Shown in pieces: positions 1 to 7,842 of a stretch of 64,000 nucleotides of DNA. The notes under the pieces are model-generated. The model saw nothing but the letters and a program-made list of their open reading frames with translations, ran no database searches and was not told the origin of the DNA. Position numbers and translations under genes: made by a program. This DNA is from Microbacteriaceae bacterium (GTDB lineage Bacteria; Actinomycetota; Actinomycetes; Actinomycetales; Microbacteriaceae): contig JAHEFZ010000008.1 of assembly GCA_024639935.1 (NCBI GenBank), positions 1 through 64,000 on the forward strand, read 5' to 3'. How positions within the stretch are numbered: the first letter of the stretch is position 1; every line of letters begins with the position of its first letter.

Positions 1-134
<134 letters not shown>

Positions 135-164
135 TCGTTCACGAACTCGGGGGAACACCCGCGT

Positions 165-170
165 TACCCT
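165..170 (+). promoter_or_regulatory. -10 element TACCCT, leaderless start of ftsB-like gene
   Basis: TACCCT is followed by exactly six bases and then the ATG at 177, so transcription would start on the start codon. This matches the actinobacterial TAnnnT -10 rule for leaderless mRNAs. No -35 element is evident. Confidence 0.5.
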
Positions 171-176
171 AGAGGA

Positions 177-662
177 ATGAGTTCGCCGCGTCGCCCTTCA
201 CATTCCGCCCGAGTGTCGGGTCGGGCGCGAAATGGGGTTCGCCAGAGTCTCGAAGACTTCATCGACCGCGAGTTTCGACGAAGTGGCTCCATCATCGTCG
301 GAATCGTCATCGCGCTGGTCGCCGTCGTGAATTTATGGCAGCCCGTCCAGATTTGGTTCGAACAACAGGCGAGAATTTCGGAACTCGACCGTGAGGTCGC
401 CGCCGCACGAGCAACCCTCGCGGAGGCGCAAGCGGACATGTTGCGATGGACAGACAGGGCCTACGTCGAAGCTCAAGCACGGGAACGACTCATGTTTGTG
501 TACCCTGGCGACATTTCGTACCTTGTCGTCAACGACGTTGACGCGAAACCCGCAAAGTCAGACGAAGTGTTGGGAACTGTTCAGACAACGGAAATCGACT
601 GGGTTGACGCCTTTGTCCAGTCGTATGCTTTTGCGGCTAAACCGGATCAGAAATCTCGATGA
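177..662 (+). CDS. ftsB: FtsB/DivIC-family septum formation initiator
   Basis: A 161-residue bitopic membrane protein. It has a basic cytoplasmic N-terminus, one membrane segment at about residues 37-60, a coiled coil at about 61-90, and the conserved post-coil stretch with RERLMFVYPGD (about 102-112). FtsB-like proteins join FtsL and FtsQ in the divisome and help activate septal peptidoglycan synthesis. Its position just after eno and overlapping the DUF501 gene (ATGA at 659-662) is the standard actinobacterial arrangement. The start is supported by a -10 hexamer placed for leaderless transcription. Family assignment is firm; the role is inferred from homologues. Confidence 0.88.
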   Translation: MSSPRRPSHSARVSGRARNGVRQSLEDFIDREFRRSGSIIVGIVIALVAVVNLWQPVQIWFEQQARISELDREVAAARATLAEAQADMLRWTDRAYVEAQARERLMFVYPGDISYLVVNDVDAKPAKSDEVLGTVQTTEIDWVDAFVQSYAFAAKPDQKSR

Positions 663-1162
663 TGATGGACGCGGCGAGTGAGCGCGACCTCGAAATCATG
701 ACGATTCAATTGGGGCGACCGATGCGCGATGTTGTTGGCGTCGCGGCACGGTGTATTTGCGGCACTCCAACGGTCGTCGCAACGAAGCCTCGATTGACGG
801 ATGGCTCACCCTTTCCCACGTTTTATTATTTGACTCACCCGGGCGCGACCGCAGCACTCTCGACGCTTGAGGCGAACGGATTCATGGTGACCGAACAAGA
901 CAAACTTGCCGTCGACCCGCAGTTAGCGGCGGCATACCTCGCCGCCCATCACGCCTACATCGCCGACCGCGACGCACACGGTCAGATCGCTGAGCTCGAT
1001 GGAATCAGTGCCGGCGGAATGCCGTCCCGAGTGAAATGCCTTCACGCGCTCGCGGCGCACAGCCTCGCTGTGGGTCCTGGACTCAACCTCGTGGGGGATG
1101 CCGCACTCGCCGCGAGTACCTGGTCACCCGAACGGTGCGTCTGCCCACCCGAAACGCGATAG
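659..1162 (+). CDS. DUF501 domain protein
   Basis: 167 residues, translationally coupled to the ftsB-like gene through an ATGATGATG run at 659-667, so the exact start may be any of three ATGs. The protein has the conserved DUF501 pattern: ARCICGTP near residue 32, SRVKCLHALAAH near 123, and a C-terminal RCVCPPETR. The conserved Cys and His residues could bind a metal, but no function is established. The eno-ftsB-DUF501 cluster is conserved in actinobacteria (Rv1023-Rv1025 in M. tuberculosis), which hints at a cell-envelope or division link. In many relatives an exopolyphosphatase gene follows; here an NDH-2-like gene does. Confidence 0.88.
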   Translation: MMMDAASERDLEIMTIQLGRPMRDVVGVAARCICGTPTVVATKPRLTDGSPFPTFYYLTHPGATAALSTLEANGFMVTEQDKLAVDPQLAAAYLAAHHAYIADRDAHGQIAELDGISAGGMPSRVKCLHALAAHSLAVGPGLNLVGDAALAASTWSPERCVCPPETR

Positions 1163-1202
1163 ATTTGTGGAGTTGTCTTTTTAGAATTCAGGAGTACGTG
1201 TC

Positions 1203-2525
1203 GTGGCCAAAATTCTCATCGTCGGTGGCGGATACACCGGTTTTTACACCGCGTTCAAGTTGCAGAAGCACTTGCGGGCTGGCGAAGCCGAGGTCACGCT
1301 GGTTGACCCGCTCCCGTACATGACGTATCACCCGTTTCTGCCCGAGGTTGCCGCCGGGTTGATCGAGGCACGTCACGTCATCGTTCCTCTGCGCCGCCAT
1401 TTGAAAAAGACCCACGTTGTGCAAGGCAGGGTGGCGTCGGTCGACCACGCCAAGAAAACCGCAACGATTGAGCCCTCGGCGGGCAAGAGCTACACCGCCA
1501 AGTACGACCACATTGTGGTGGCGGCTGGTTCGGTGTCGCGAACCTTTCCGATTCCAGGAGTGGCCGACGAAGCAATCGGGATGAAATCCATTGAAGAGGC
1601 AATCGCGGTCCGCGACCGAATCATCGACAATTTCGCCAAGGCGGCCAATCTGCCCAAAGGGAAAGAGCGCGACAGGCTTCTCACCGTCACGGTAATTGGT
1701 GGTGGGTTTGCGGGGATCGAGACGTTTGCCGAGCTCCGATCGCTTGCCACCGCGATGCTCAGACAGTACCCCGAGCTCACGATTGATGACACGAAGTTTC
1801 ACATGGTCGAAGCGATGAGCCGCGTCATGCCCGAGGTGTCGTTGAAAACTTCGCTCTGGGTGCTGAAAAACCTTGCAACGCGCGGTGCCGTCGTGCACCT
1901 CGACACTCAACTCAAGTCGGCCAAGGGTGGCCTGGTCGAGTTGTCGAATGGAATGAAATTCGAGTCCGATCTCATTGTGTGGACCGCTGGTGTCATGGCG
2001 AATCCTGTCGTGAACTCGATGGGACTTCCGGTCGAAGAGCGCGGTCGAATCCGCTCGTCGGCCACACTGCAAGTGACGAACGTCGACGGAACGGTCGTCG
2101 CCGGCGCTTGGGCCGCAGGCGACAACTCTGCCGTCCCGGACCTCACGGGAAACGGCGTCGGGGGAATGTGTGTACCGAACGCCCAGCACGCTGTTCGTCA
2201 AGCTAAGCGTCTCGCCCAAAATCTGGTCGCGGTTCTTCGCGGTGAAAATCCGGTGGACTACATTCACAAGAACCTCGGCGCAGTGGCTGGTTTGGGTGTT
2301 GGACACGGGGTGTTTCAATCCGGAAAAATCGCGGTGACCGGGTTCCCCGCCTGGCTCATGCACCGTGGCTATCACGGCCTCGCGATGCCAATGTGGGAGC
2401 GAAAGTTCCGTGTGGCGGGGGGATGGATTATGCAGTTCCTCGTCGGTCGCGACACCACGACGCTCTCGTTACGCGAACACCCGCAGTCGTACTTCCAAAC
2501 CTACGCATCCCGTCCCGGCAAATAG
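1203..2525 (+). CDS. ndh: NAD(P)/FAD-dependent oxidoreductase, NDH-2 type
   Basis: A 440-residue flavoprotein. The N-terminal FAD-binding motif is KILIVGGGYTGFYTA (residues 3-17), the second Rossmann motif VTVIGGGFAGIETFAE lies at about 162-177, and the FAD-contact motif WAAGDNSAVPD is near 301. Type II NADH dehydrogenases oxidise NADH and reduce menaquinone without pumping protons. The C-terminus is amphipathic with aromatic patches, compatible with peripheral membrane attachment. The GTG at 1203 follows a TTCAGGAG ribosome site and fits the motif position. Quinone reduction is inferred from family; a ferredoxin or sulfide-type oxidoreductase cannot be excluded from sequence alone. Confidence 0.85.
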   Translation: MAKILIVGGGYTGFYTAFKLQKHLRAGEAEVTLVDPLPYMTYHPFLPEVAAGLIEARHVIVPLRRHLKKTHVVQGRVASVDHAKKTATIEPSAGKSYTAKYDHIVVAAGSVSRTFPIPGVADEAIGMKSIEEAIAVRDRIIDNFAKAANLPKGKERDRLLTVTVIGGGFAGIETFAELRSLATAMLRQYPELTIDDTKFHMVEAMSRVMPEVSLKTSLWVLKNLATRGAVVHLDTQLKSAKGGLVELSNGMKFESDLIVWTAGVMANPVVNSMGLPVEERGRIRSSATLQVTNVDGTVVAGAWAAGDNSAVPDLTGNGVGGMCVPNAQHAVRQAKRLAQNLVAVLRGENPVDYIHKNLGAVAGLGVGHGVFQSGKIAVTGFPAWLMHRGYHGLAMPMWERKFRVAGGWIMQFLVGRDTTTLSLREHPQSYFQTYASRPGK

Positions 2526-2540
2526 CCACAACTTGGCAGA

Positions 2541-2614
2541 GCCCCAATAGCCCAACCGGCAGAGGCAAACGACTTAAAATCGTTACAGTCAGGGTTCGAA
2601 TCCCTGTTGGGGCA
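2541..2614 (+). tRNA. tRNA with UAA anticodon (Leu), short variable loop
   Basis: A complete cloverleaf folds by hand. The acceptor stem is GCCCCAA (2541-2547) with TTGGGGC (2607-2613). The anticodon stem is AACGA (2568-2572) with TCGTT (2580-2584), around loop CTTAAAA with anticodon TAA at 2575-2577. The T-arm is CAGGG-TTCGAAT-CCCTG (2590-2606) and the discriminator base is A2614. CCA is not encoded. The variable loop is only five bases (2585-2589), whereas bacterial tRNA-Leu normally has a long type II variable arm. The anticodon reads UUA. The gene sits 15 bases after the oxidoreductase stop. Confidence 0.88.
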
Positions 2615-2659
2615 CGTTTCGCTCAGGGAAGAACTCTGTCCGCACGATTTGCGCGCGCG

Positions 2660-2665
2660 TAGAGT
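2660..2665 (+). promoter_or_regulatory. -10 element TAGAGT, leaderless start of lemA
   Basis: TAGAGT ends six bases before the ATG at 2672, predicting a lemA-htpX mRNA that begins at the start codon. No Shine-Dalgarno sequence precedes that ATG, which supports the idea. Confidence 0.5.
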
Positions 2666-2671
2666 ATTCAC

Positions 2672-3241
2672 ATGGACTCAACACAAATCGTGCTTTTTGT
2701 CATTGCCGGTCTCGCGATCGTTGCGGGGCTCTACCTCTGGTCGACCTACAACGGTCTGATCACCCTCAATGTGCGTGTCGATGAAGCGTGGAGTGACATC
2801 ACCGTTCAGCTCAAGCGTCGTGCCGACCTAATCCCGAACCTGATCGAAACGGTCAAGGGTTATGCCAAGCACGAAAAAGCAGTTTTTGAAAACGTCACCA
2901 AAGCTCGAGCCGCAACGGCCAACGCGAGCGGACCGGCCGAGGCGGCCGCTGCCGAGGGCATGATGCAAAGTGCCCTCAAGTCAATTTTCGCCGTCGCAGA
3001 GGCCTACCCGGATCTTAAGGCGAGCGACAACTTCCAGCAGTTGCAGTCGGAATTGGTGGACACTGAAAACAAAATTCAGGCTGCTCGTCGTTTCTACAAC
3101 GGTGGCGTTCGCGAGTTCAACACGATGATTCTCGTCTTTCCCAACAACGCGTGGGCGAAGCAACTCGGATTCAGCAAGCGCGACTTCTTCGAGGTGGACA
3201 ATCCCGACGCGATTGCCGAACCCCCGAAGGTTCAGTTCTAG
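2672..3241 (+). CDS. lemA: LemA family membrane-anchored protein
   Basis: 189 residues with an N-terminal membrane anchor (about 5-24) followed by the helical LemA domain. Typical family stretches are present: YNGLITLNVRVDEAWSDI, the RRADLIPNLIETVKGYAKHE region, and the C-terminal half with RRFYNGGVREFN and the FF-type ending. LemA proteins form membrane-attached coiled helical bundles of unclear function and are often paired with an HtpX-like protease, as here (gap of six bases). Length matches the family. Start supported by the leaderless -10 at 2660. Confidence 0.9.
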   Translation: MDSTQIVLFVIAGLAIVAGLYLWSTYNGLITLNVRVDEAWSDITVQLKRRADLIPNLIETVKGYAKHEKAVFENVTKARAATANASGPAEAAAAEGMMQSALKSIFAVAEAYPDLKASDNFQQLQSELVDTENKIQAARRFYNGGVREFNTMILVFPNNAWAKQLGFSKRDFFEVDNPDAIAEPPKVQF

Positions 3242-3247
3242 CCACCG

Positions 3248-4147
3248 ATGTATAACGCGATTGCCGCGAACAAGCGGAACACTGTCGTCATCTTGGTTAT
3301 CTTCCTCGCCTTGATCGGGGGACTCGGGTGGCTTGTCGCGTACTTCATGGGCGACGGGTCGTGGACCATCACGATCATGACGATTTTGGGGGCCGGTGCG
3401 TACGCCTGGTTCCAGTACTACAACGCGGGTTCGATTGCGGTGACGACGGCGGGCGCCGTCTTGATCGAACAGAACGACAACCCGCGTTTGTATCGGATCG
3501 TCGAAAACTTGTCGATTACCAACGGTATGCCGATGCCCAAGGTGTACATCGTCAACGATCCCGCACCGAATGCGTTCGCCTCGGGGCGCGACCCCGAGCA
3601 CGCTGTTGTCGCCGCGACGACCGGGTTACTGGACATCATGACCGACGCGGAACTCGAAGGCGTTATGGCACACGAAATGGGACATGTCAAGAATTACGAC
3701 ATTCGCGTCTCGACGATCGTGTTCGGACTTGTCGTCGCTGTCGGGTTTATCGCCGACATGATGTTTCGAATGGCGTTCTATGGCAGCCGAAATTCTCGCG
3801 GTGGCGGAAATAACGGGGGATTGGCCATACTGTCAATCGTTTTTGGACTGGTAGCCATGGTCATTGCGCCTCTCGTGTCGGCACTCGTTCAGGCAGGGAT
3901 TTCACGTCAACGCGAGTTCCTTGCCGACGCAACCGGTGCGATGACGACCCGAAACCCCGAAGGACTCGCGAGCGCGCTTCACAAGCTCGGCGAGTATTCC
4001 GCGCCACTTCAGCGCCAGTCGGCGTCGATGGCGCACATGTGGATAGCTGACCCCAACAAACAGAACGTTGTCGAACGCATGTTTTCGACCCACCCTCCCA
4101 TCGCCGATCGTGTCCGACGATTGCTCGAAATCGGTGGGAAGTTCTAA
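3248..4147 (+). CDS. htpX: M48 family zinc metalloprotease (HtpX-like)
   Basis: 299 residues. Two N-terminal membrane segments (about 13-34 and 40-56) precede the M48 catalytic domain. The zinc site HEMGH is at 142-146, and the third ligand lies in REFLADATGA. Two further hydrophobic segments lie between these motifs, as in HtpX. The enzyme is an integral-membrane endoprotease that degrades misfolded membrane proteins. It follows lemA in an apparent two-gene operon. Its stop codon overlaps the stop of the convergent YcaQ-like gene by four bases (CTAA at 4144-4147). Confidence 0.9.
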   Translation: MYNAIAANKRNTVVILVIFLALIGGLGWLVAYFMGDGSWTITIMTILGAGAYAWFQYYNAGSIAVTTAGAVLIEQNDNPRLYRIVENLSITNGMPMPKVYIVNDPAPNAFASGRDPEHAVVAATTGLLDIMTDAELEGVMAHEMGHVKNYDIRVSTIVFGLVVAVGFIADMMFRMAFYGSRNSRGGGNNGGLAILSIVFGLVAMVIAPLVSALVQAGISRQREFLADATGAMTTRNPEGLASALHKLGEYSAPLQRQSASMAHMWIADPNKQNVVERMFSTHPPIADRVRRLLEIGGKF

Positions 4148-5349
4148 AGAATTTGTCGCAGGTCGGCCGCGGCATCGCCCCAGTCGTCGACCACGATTTT
4201 CTCGAGTCCGCGCCACAAGGCCGCTCTTCGGACGATGTCCGAGAGGCGTTCGGCGGCGTCCTGTGGTCGCTGTGGTTCCCAGTGGGCACTCTTCACAATG
4301 AGTGTCCGAGCTTTTCGGTCGGCTTTGAGATCAATACGTCCGACCAGGGCAGCATCCATGAGAATCGGTAGCGAGTAATAACCGTACACACGCCGTGCCG
4401 CCGGAGTGTAAATCTCGATTTTGTAGTCGAAGCCGAACATCCGACTCGCACGGGCGCGATTCCAAGTAATTGGATCGAAGGGCGTGAGGATTGTCGACAG
4501 GCGTGGGGCTCGGTTAGGGATGGTCGTGCCCGACATCATGTACGCGTCCACATTCTCGCCGCGGTGAGTCCAGCCATCCACGCCCATGCGCTGAATCTCA
4601 CCGGATTCGACCAATTCGTCGAGGGCGATTTTGGTTGGCGCAACTTTGAATCGGTAGTAATCCGCAATGTCCGCCAGAACTCCAATACCGAGCGCTCGAA
4701 CCGCGTCGAGCACGAGGGCGCGCCGCGCGACAGGTTTGTCAACCGCAGTGGCCAGGAGGTGGGCTGGAATAACGTCTGCGACGGGGGCATAGATTCGCTG
4801 GAAATTCGTTCGACCAATTGCCGTGATCACGCCTCCTTCGAAGAGGTATTCCAGAGCAACCTTGACATCGCTCCAATCCCACCAACTGCCGCGACGCTCG
4901 TCTCGCTTGCCATCGAGCTGACTGAATGTCGCGGGGCCGTCCGAGTGGAGACGCGCGAGTAGGTCGTCGGCGAGTTTCCGATGTTGTGCCAACCAAGAAT
5001 CAGGGTGCGCGTTTCGTTCGCGACTTTCACCCATTTTCCACTGCCACAACGGCCACGATTCGACCGGGATGAACGCGGCCTCGTGTGCCCAATATTCAAC
5101 GTGTGTGGCCGGAACGTGCGGGTCAAGCAGCACGTGGTCGAGCAGCGCGGTGTCGTACTGTCCGAGACGCGAATACATTGGAAGGTAGTGGCTGCGCACG
5201 AAAACATTGACGGAATCGAGCTGCAGCACGCCAAGTCGGGCGATCGTGTCGGTGAGGCGATCTGTTGTGACGCGTCCACGAGGCGACGAGCCGAAGCCTT
5301 GTGCCGCCAGTGCGAGCCGTCGCGCCTCAGAGGCAGAGACGGTGGTCAT
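4144..5349 (-). CDS. YcaQ/AlkX-like winged-helix DNA glycosylase
   Basis: 401 residues from the ATG at 5349. The open frame extends further upstream, but that extension would run into ilvA and is not conserved-looking. The N-terminus SASEARRLALAAQGFG and the following winged-helix region are typical of the HTH_42 (formerly DUF1006) family. The loop RLGVLQLDSVNV contains the Q-phi-D triad (Q43, L44, D45) that marks the YcaQ subgroup; the AlkZ subgroup has Q-phi-Q. Members unhook DNA interstrand cross-links and excise alkylated bases. Family assignment is strong; substrate range is inferred. It is transcribed divergently from ilvA. Confidence 0.85.
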   Translation of the reverse strand: MTTVSASEARRLALAAQGFGSSPRGRVTTDRLTDTIARLGVLQLDSVNVFVRSHYLPMYSRLGQYDTALLDHVLLDPHVPATHVEYWAHEAAFIPVESWPLWQWKMGESRERNAHPDSWLAQHRKLADDLLARLHSDGPATFSQLDGKRDERRGSWWDWSDVKVALEYLFEGGVITAIGRTNFQRIYAPVADVIPAHLLATAVDKPVARRALVLDAVRALGIGVLADIADYYRFKVAPTKIALDELVESGEIQRMGVDGWTHRGENVDAYMMSGTTIPNRAPRLSTILTPFDPITWNRARASRMFGFDYKIEIYTPAARRVYGYYSLPILMDAALVGRIDLKADRKARTLIVKSAHWEPQRPQDAAERLSDIVRRAALWRGLEKIVVDDWGDAAADLRQIL

Positions 5350-5356
5350 GGTTCTT

Positions 5357-5362
5357 ACGGTA
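5357..5362 (-). promoter_or_regulatory. -10 element TACCGT upstream of YcaQ-like gene
   Basis: On the minus strand TACCGT ends seven bases before the ATG at 5349. This supports choosing that start over upstream ones and predicts a leaderless or nearly leaderless mRNA. Confidence 0.45.
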
Positions 5363-5380
5363 GCGTTTTCTGAGGAACTC

Positions 5381-6619
5381 ATGATGACAACAGGAATCGC
5401 CGGCCCCACACTTGCGGAATTCAATGCCGCGCGTGACGTCGTATCTGCAGTTGCCCAGGAAACGCCAATCGAAGAATCGCGGTATCTCTCAGGAATTTTG
5501 GGCGTTGACGTTGTCCTTAAGTGTGAGAACCTCCAACGCACGGGTGCATACAAGATTCGCGGTGCGTTCAACCGGATGAGCAAGCTGAGTGCCGACGAAC
5601 GAGCCCGCGGGGTCGTCGCGGCCAGCGCGGGGAACCACGCGCAGGGTGTCGCCCTCGCGGCACACGAACTGGGAATCAAGGCCACGATCTTTATGCCGAT
5701 GGGAGTTGCCCTTCCCAAATTGTTGGCGACGAAAGATTACGGCGCCGAGGTCATGCTTCTCGGCCCGACCTTTACCGAGTCGCTCGCCGCGGCGAAAGAT
5801 TTCGCCGAGAAGACAGGCGCTGTGTTCATTCCGCCCTATGACAACGCTGACGTCATTGCCGGTCAGGGAACGGTCGGCCTCGAAATTGTTGAGCAGGTCA
5901 CTGACGTCGAAACCGTCATCGTCCCGATTGGTGGGGGTGGACTCATATCCGGCGTCGCCAGCGCGATGAAACAATGGGCTGCACAAAATGGCCGCACCAT
6001 TCGAGTGATTGGCGTTCAATCGGCCAACGCTGCGGCGTACCCTCCATCCCTGCAGGCGGGCGAACCGACGACGATCGAGATGACGCCGACCATCGCGGAT
6101 GGAATCGCCGTAGCGCGCCCGGGGACACTCAACTTTGCCATCATCAAGGACACAGTCGATGAGGTCGTCACGGTCAGTGACGATGACATTGCCCGCGCTC
6201 TTGTGATGCTTCTCGAACGTGCCAAACTCGTGGTGGAACCGGCAGGCGCGGTCGGTGTGGCGGCGATTCTCGCCGAAAAGATTAATGCGGTCGGCAAGAC
6301 CGTTGTCGTCGTGTCCGGTGGAAATATCGACCCAATGTTGATGGAGCGCGTCGTCTCGCGTGGTCTCGTCACAACCGGGCGATACCTCAGAATGCGAATT
6401 CCACTCCCTGACCGCCCAGGGCAACTCGCGAAAATCTCGGAAATTCTCGCCGACCAGCACGCCAACGTCGTCGAGGTAATGCACACCCGCCACGGGACGG
6501 ACCTGCAAATCACTCAAGCCGAACTCGAGATTCACATTGAGACGCGAGGACCAGACCATGCCGCCCACGTTCTCGACGCTTTGCGTGCCGAAGCCTACGA
6601 ACCTCGGGTTGACTTCTAG
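5381..6619 (+). CDS. ilvA: Threonine ammonia-lyase (threonine deaminase) with ACT domain
   Basis: 412 residues. The PLP lysine is K58 in RTGAYKIRG, the phosphate-binding loop is IGGGGLISG near residue 190, and a C-terminal ACT domain covers about 330-412. The enzyme converts L-threonine to 2-oxobutanoate and ammonia, the entry to isoleucine synthesis. The single ACT domain suggests allosteric control, probably by an amino acid. ATG 5381 follows TGAGG with good spacing; ATG 5384 is also possible. The upstream open frame overlaps the divergent glycosylase and is not used. Its stop shares CTAG with the convergent greA stop. A catabolic rather than biosynthetic form cannot be excluded. Confidence 0.92.
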   Translation: MMTTGIAGPTLAEFNAARDVVSAVAQETPIEESRYLSGILGVDVVLKCENLQRTGAYKIRGAFNRMSKLSADERARGVVAASAGNHAQGVALAAHELGIKATIFMPMGVALPKLLATKDYGAEVMLLGPTFTESLAAAKDFAEKTGAVFIPPYDNADVIAGQGTVGLEIVEQVTDVETVIVPIGGGGLISGVASAMKQWAAQNGRTIRVIGVQSANAAAYPPSLQAGEPTTIEMTPTIADGIAVARPGTLNFAIIKDTVDEVVTVSDDDIARALVMLLERAKLVVEPAGAVGVAAILAEKINAVGKTVVVVSGGNIDPMLMERVVSRGLVTTGRYLRMRIPLPDRPGQLAKISEILADQHANVVEVMHTRHGTDLQITQAELEIHIETRGPDHAAHVLDALRAEAYEPRVDF

Positions 6620-7092
6620 CCGAGAAACGGTTCGATCGCGATGATCTCAACCGCGATTTCGGCACCGCTCGGTGCGGTGAAAGTTGCAGTATCCCCCGGC
6701 TCGAGCCCAACGATGGCCTTGCCCAAGGGGCTGTTTTCACTGTAGACATCGAGGTCCGTGTCTCCGGCAACCTCACGGGAACCAAGCAAGAACTTTTCCT
6801 CGTCGCCATGGATGTGTGCCGTCACGATTGTGCCGGACGCGACTCGGGAGGCATCAACGGGCTCGGACCCGACGTGAGCGTGCTTCAACATGTCGATCAA
6901 TTCGCGAATGCGGGCTTCAATTTTGCCCTGCTCGTCTTTCGCGGCGTGATAACCGCCGTTTTCCTTGAGATCGCCCTCGGAACGCGCCATCTCGATGCGC
7001 TTCACGATTTCGGCACGACCGGTCGTCGACAAGTTTTCGAGTTCGAGAGCGAGGCGGTCGAACGCTTCCTGCGTAAGCCACATGGGTGCCAT
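6616..7092 (-). CDS. greA: Transcription elongation factor GreA
   Basis: 158 residues, normal length for GreA. The N-terminal coiled-coil domain contains LTQEAFDRLALELE and the GDLKENGGYHAAKDEQG finger with the acidic residues that reach the RNA polymerase active site. The C-terminal FKBP-like domain ends in the usual SPLGKAIVG and PSGAEIAVEI region. GreA stimulates cleavage of backtracked RNA. AAGGAG lies eight bases before the ATG. The DUF4307 gene lies upstream on the same strand, an order conserved in actinobacteria. It ends in a four-base overlap with ilvA. Confidence 0.95.
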   Translation of the reverse strand: MAPMWLTQEAFDRLALELENLSTTGRAEIVKRIEMARSEGDLKENGGYHAAKDEQGKIEARIRELIDMLKHAHVGSEPVDASRVASGTIVTAHIHGDEEKFLLGSREVAGDTDLDVYSENSPLGKAIVGLEPGDTATFTAPSGAEIAVEIIAIEPFLG

Positions 7093-7159
7093 GGCGAGAA
7101 TCTCCTTAAAAGGGGTGTCGTTATAGGTTAGTCGTCACTCCACTGTCAAAACAAAACGG

Positions 7160-7555
7160 CTAACGGTCGTCGCGCCAGCAACGATAGACATCGATGCCCG
7201 AAACCTCGCTCACCGCCTTGACGGTCTCGGAATGTTGGGTGGTGAATTGATCGGATGGCGGATAGGAATTGACGAGCCATCCGTTGGTGCCCATCGACGC
7301 ATCGACGGTGCGCACAGCGCACGTCACCGGAGTACCGGGTGGCGCCGAAATCTGGAACTTCACCAGCGCGGAGGTTTCACCACCGGTCGACTCGAAGGCG
7401 ACCCATTCGATGCCTGACGTCGGATCCGTCGAGAAAACCCAGGTCGCCCAGGAAAAGAACGCGATCAGCGAGACGGTGGCGATAATCCAGATGGACCGCG
7501 TCGGCGAACGTGAACCACCGTAGCGGCCCGGGGGAGGTGTTGTGGGGGATGTCAT
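7160..7555 (-). CDS. DUF4307 domain membrane protein
   Basis: 131 residues: a proline-rich cytoplasmic tail, one membrane helix at about residues 22-40 and an extracytoplasmic domain with two cysteines (CAVRT and YRCW) that could form a disulfide. The pattern and the place beside greA match the actinobacterial DUF4307 family (near Rv1081c). Function unknown. A GAAGGG sequence precedes the ATG. The gene is divergent from the small membrane protein at 7603. Confidence 0.8.
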   Translation of the reverse strand: MTSPTTPPPGRYGGSRSPTRSIWIIATVSLIAFFSWATWVFSTDPTSGIEWVAFESTGGETSALVKFQISAPPGTPVTCAVRTVDASMGTNGWLVNSYPPSDQFTTQHSETVKAVSEVSGIDVYRCWRDDR

Positions 7556-7602
7556 GCTGCCCTTCGGTACTCTGTATTTAGGCTACGCGAAACGGAGACA
7601 TC

Positions 7603-7836
7603 GTGAACACCATCCTGATTCTCGCCGAGAAGATCGATCCGAACGGGGTCACTCCTGGTGTTGTCGGGTTCCTCATTACGGCAGCAGTAGCCATCACGTC
7701 GATATTCCTGATCATCGACATGAACCGCCGCATGCGCCGTCTGCGTTATCGAGAAGAAGCCGTGGCCAACGTTGACGCCGAGGTTGCCGTTGACAATCTG
7801 ATTGCGGATGTCGACAAGGAAACCGGAAACGGGTAA
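7603..7836 (+). CDS. Small single-span membrane protein, hypothetical
   Basis: 77 residues starting at GTG 7603, preceded by GGAG. A hydrophobic segment at about residues 17-38 (GVVGFLITAAVAITSIFLII) is followed by a basic juxtamembrane stretch (RRMRRLRYRE) and an acidic tail, predicting a cytoplasmic C-terminus. It lies seven bases before uppS, so it is probably cotranscribed. I do not recognise a named family; small proteins of this shape occur at this position in related actinobacteria. A TAGGCT hexamer at 7579-7584 could be its -10. Confidence 0.7.
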   Translation: MNTILILAEKIDPNGVTPGVVGFLITAAVAITSIFLIIDMNRRMRRLRYREEAVANVDAEVAVDNLIADVDKETGNG

Positions 7837-7842
7837 TTCGCT

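Noticed and set aside
1188..2375. 395-codon minus-strand open frame opposite the NDH-2 gene
   Set aside because: It is a shadow frame of a gene with clear flavoprotein motifs; its translation is low-complexity and rich in Arg/His, with no motif or ribosome site.
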